Made by a program: the position numbers and the translations under genes. Shown here piece after piece: positions 5,387 through 5,702 of a DNA stretch of 5,702 nucleotides (position 1 is the first letter of the stretch; each line of letters begins with the position of its first letter). The notes beneath the pieces were generated by a model, which was not told the DNA's origin, did not search any database, and saw only the letters and a list, made by a program, of their open reading frames with translations. The DNA lies in the NCBI GenBank assembly GCA_030670005.1, contig DAOVCL010000130.1:1-5702 (forward strand), given 5' to 3'. This DNA is from Candidatus Zixiibacteriota bacterium. GTDB taxonomy: Bacteria > SM23-81 > DAOVCL01.

Positions 5387-5633
5387 GGCAAAGATACATA
5401 TCACCTTAAAGCCAGGGGGATTTGATCCTCAGGGGAAGGCCATATTCTCTGTTCTACAGAATTTGGGCCATGAAATGGCCCGGGGTGTGAGGGCAGGTAA
5501 GTATTTCGAGAGCGAGCTGGCTACAGAAAACAGAAGATGTGCAAAGGGAGAGGTGGAGAAAATCTGCCAGGATCTCCTGGCCAACCCGGTTATCAAGGAG
5601 TATAGCTATCGGATATCAGAGGTGACCGGGTGA
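5373..5633 (+). CDS. purS: FGAM synthase subunit PurS
   Basis: PurS is the small dimeric subunit of the three-part phosphoribosylformylglycinamidine synthase. It bridges the glutaminase PurQ and the synthase PurL and helps pass ammonia between them. The translation has the family blocks KAKIHITLKPGGFDPQGKAI, a VRAGKYFE strand and LLANPVIKEYSYRI near the C-terminus. Starting at 5373 gives 86 residues; ATG 5379 gives 84 and begins MFKAKIHI, closest to the usual family start, so either is possible. ATG 5340 would add 11 residues not typical of the family. The start overlaps the purB end by 14 bases (8 if 5379 is used), and the TGA overlaps the purQ GTG. It has no strong ribosome site of its own, which fits coupled translation. 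Confidence 0.93.
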   Translation: MKMFKAKIHITLKPGGFDPQGKAIFSVLQNLGHEMARGVRAGKYFESELATENRRCAKGEVEKICQDLLANPVIKEYSYRISEVTG

Positions 5634-5702
5634 GGTTTGGAGTGATAACCTTTCCCGCTTCCAATTGCGACCACCACTGTTACTAGCCTCCTTCATAAAA
5701 CA
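5630..5702 (+). CDS. purQ: FGAM synthase glutaminase subunit PurQ, first codons only, with apparent frameshift
   Basis: GTG 5630 overlaps the purS stop as GTGA, with GAGGTGA at 5619-5625 as ribosome site. The translation (M)RFGVITFPASNCDHHCY matches the PurQ N-terminus, where FPGSNCD followed by CY is typical. PurQ hydrolyses glutamine to supply ammonia to PurL; its nucleophile cysteine lies beyond the window. The frame meets TAG at 5684-5686 and TAA at 5696-5698. Skipping the T at 5684 gives SLLHKT after CY, in register with the helix expected there. A single extra base near the window end is therefore the simplest explanation, most likely a sequencing or assembly error. The gene identity is clear; whether it is intact cannot be told. 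Confidence 0.8.

Noticed and set aside
14..5399. Minus-strand open frames lying opposite truA, the transaldolase, htrA, purB and purS
   Set aside because: They lie opposite well-identified genes, lack recognisable motifs and look like products of base composition in the true coding strand.

Overview
The window looks like chromosomal DNA from an uncultured or deep-branching bacterium, probably of the FCB-type assemblage (Bacteroidota-related candidate phyla). The main reason is one broken gene encoding a secreted protein with a type IX-secretion-style C-terminal sorting domain (YPNPFN followed by a YNILGQEVRTL block). The genes are moderately GC-rich, use many AGG/AGA and ATA codons, and carry strong AAGGAGG ribosome sites. 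The phylum is inferred and cannot be fixed from this window. Sequence start and end both cut genes, so this is probably a whole short contig or a piece of one.

Layout, all genes on the + strand. (1) Bases 2-529 are the 3' two thirds of truA, tRNA pseudouridine synthase. (2) Bases 530-804 are a non-coding stretch packed with short perfect palindromes. (3) Bases 805-1887 are a degraded gene for a secreted repeat protein with a sorting domain. Its ribosome site and signal peptide are still recognisable, but the reading frame is broken near the start and again near base 961. (4) Bases 1888-2293 are a second palindrome-rich non-coding stretch sharing repeat modules with the first, including a 52-base composite (542-593 and 2162-2213, 46/52 identical) in direct orientation on both sides of the pseudogene. 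(5) Bases 2294-5702 are a tight operon: transaldolase (2294-2950), single-PDZ HtrA protease (2952-4079), purB (4076-5386), purS (5373-5633) and the first codons of purQ (from 5630).

The operon genes are separated by 1 base or overlap by 4 to 14 bases, so they are probably co-transcribed and translationally coupled. Transaldolase belongs to the non-oxidative pentose phosphate pathway, which supplies ribose-5-phosphate, the precursor of PRPP. PurS and PurQ belong to FGAM synthase, and PurB acts at two later purine steps, so the sugar and purine genes make metabolic sense together. HtrA is the outlier. The purQ frame hits a stop 19 codons in, within 20 bases of the window end, which looks like an end-of-contig error.

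I did not find a convincing new gene system. The most interesting material is the non-coding repeat architecture around the dead secreted-protein gene, together with two heptamer tandem repeats inside that gene's sorting domain.
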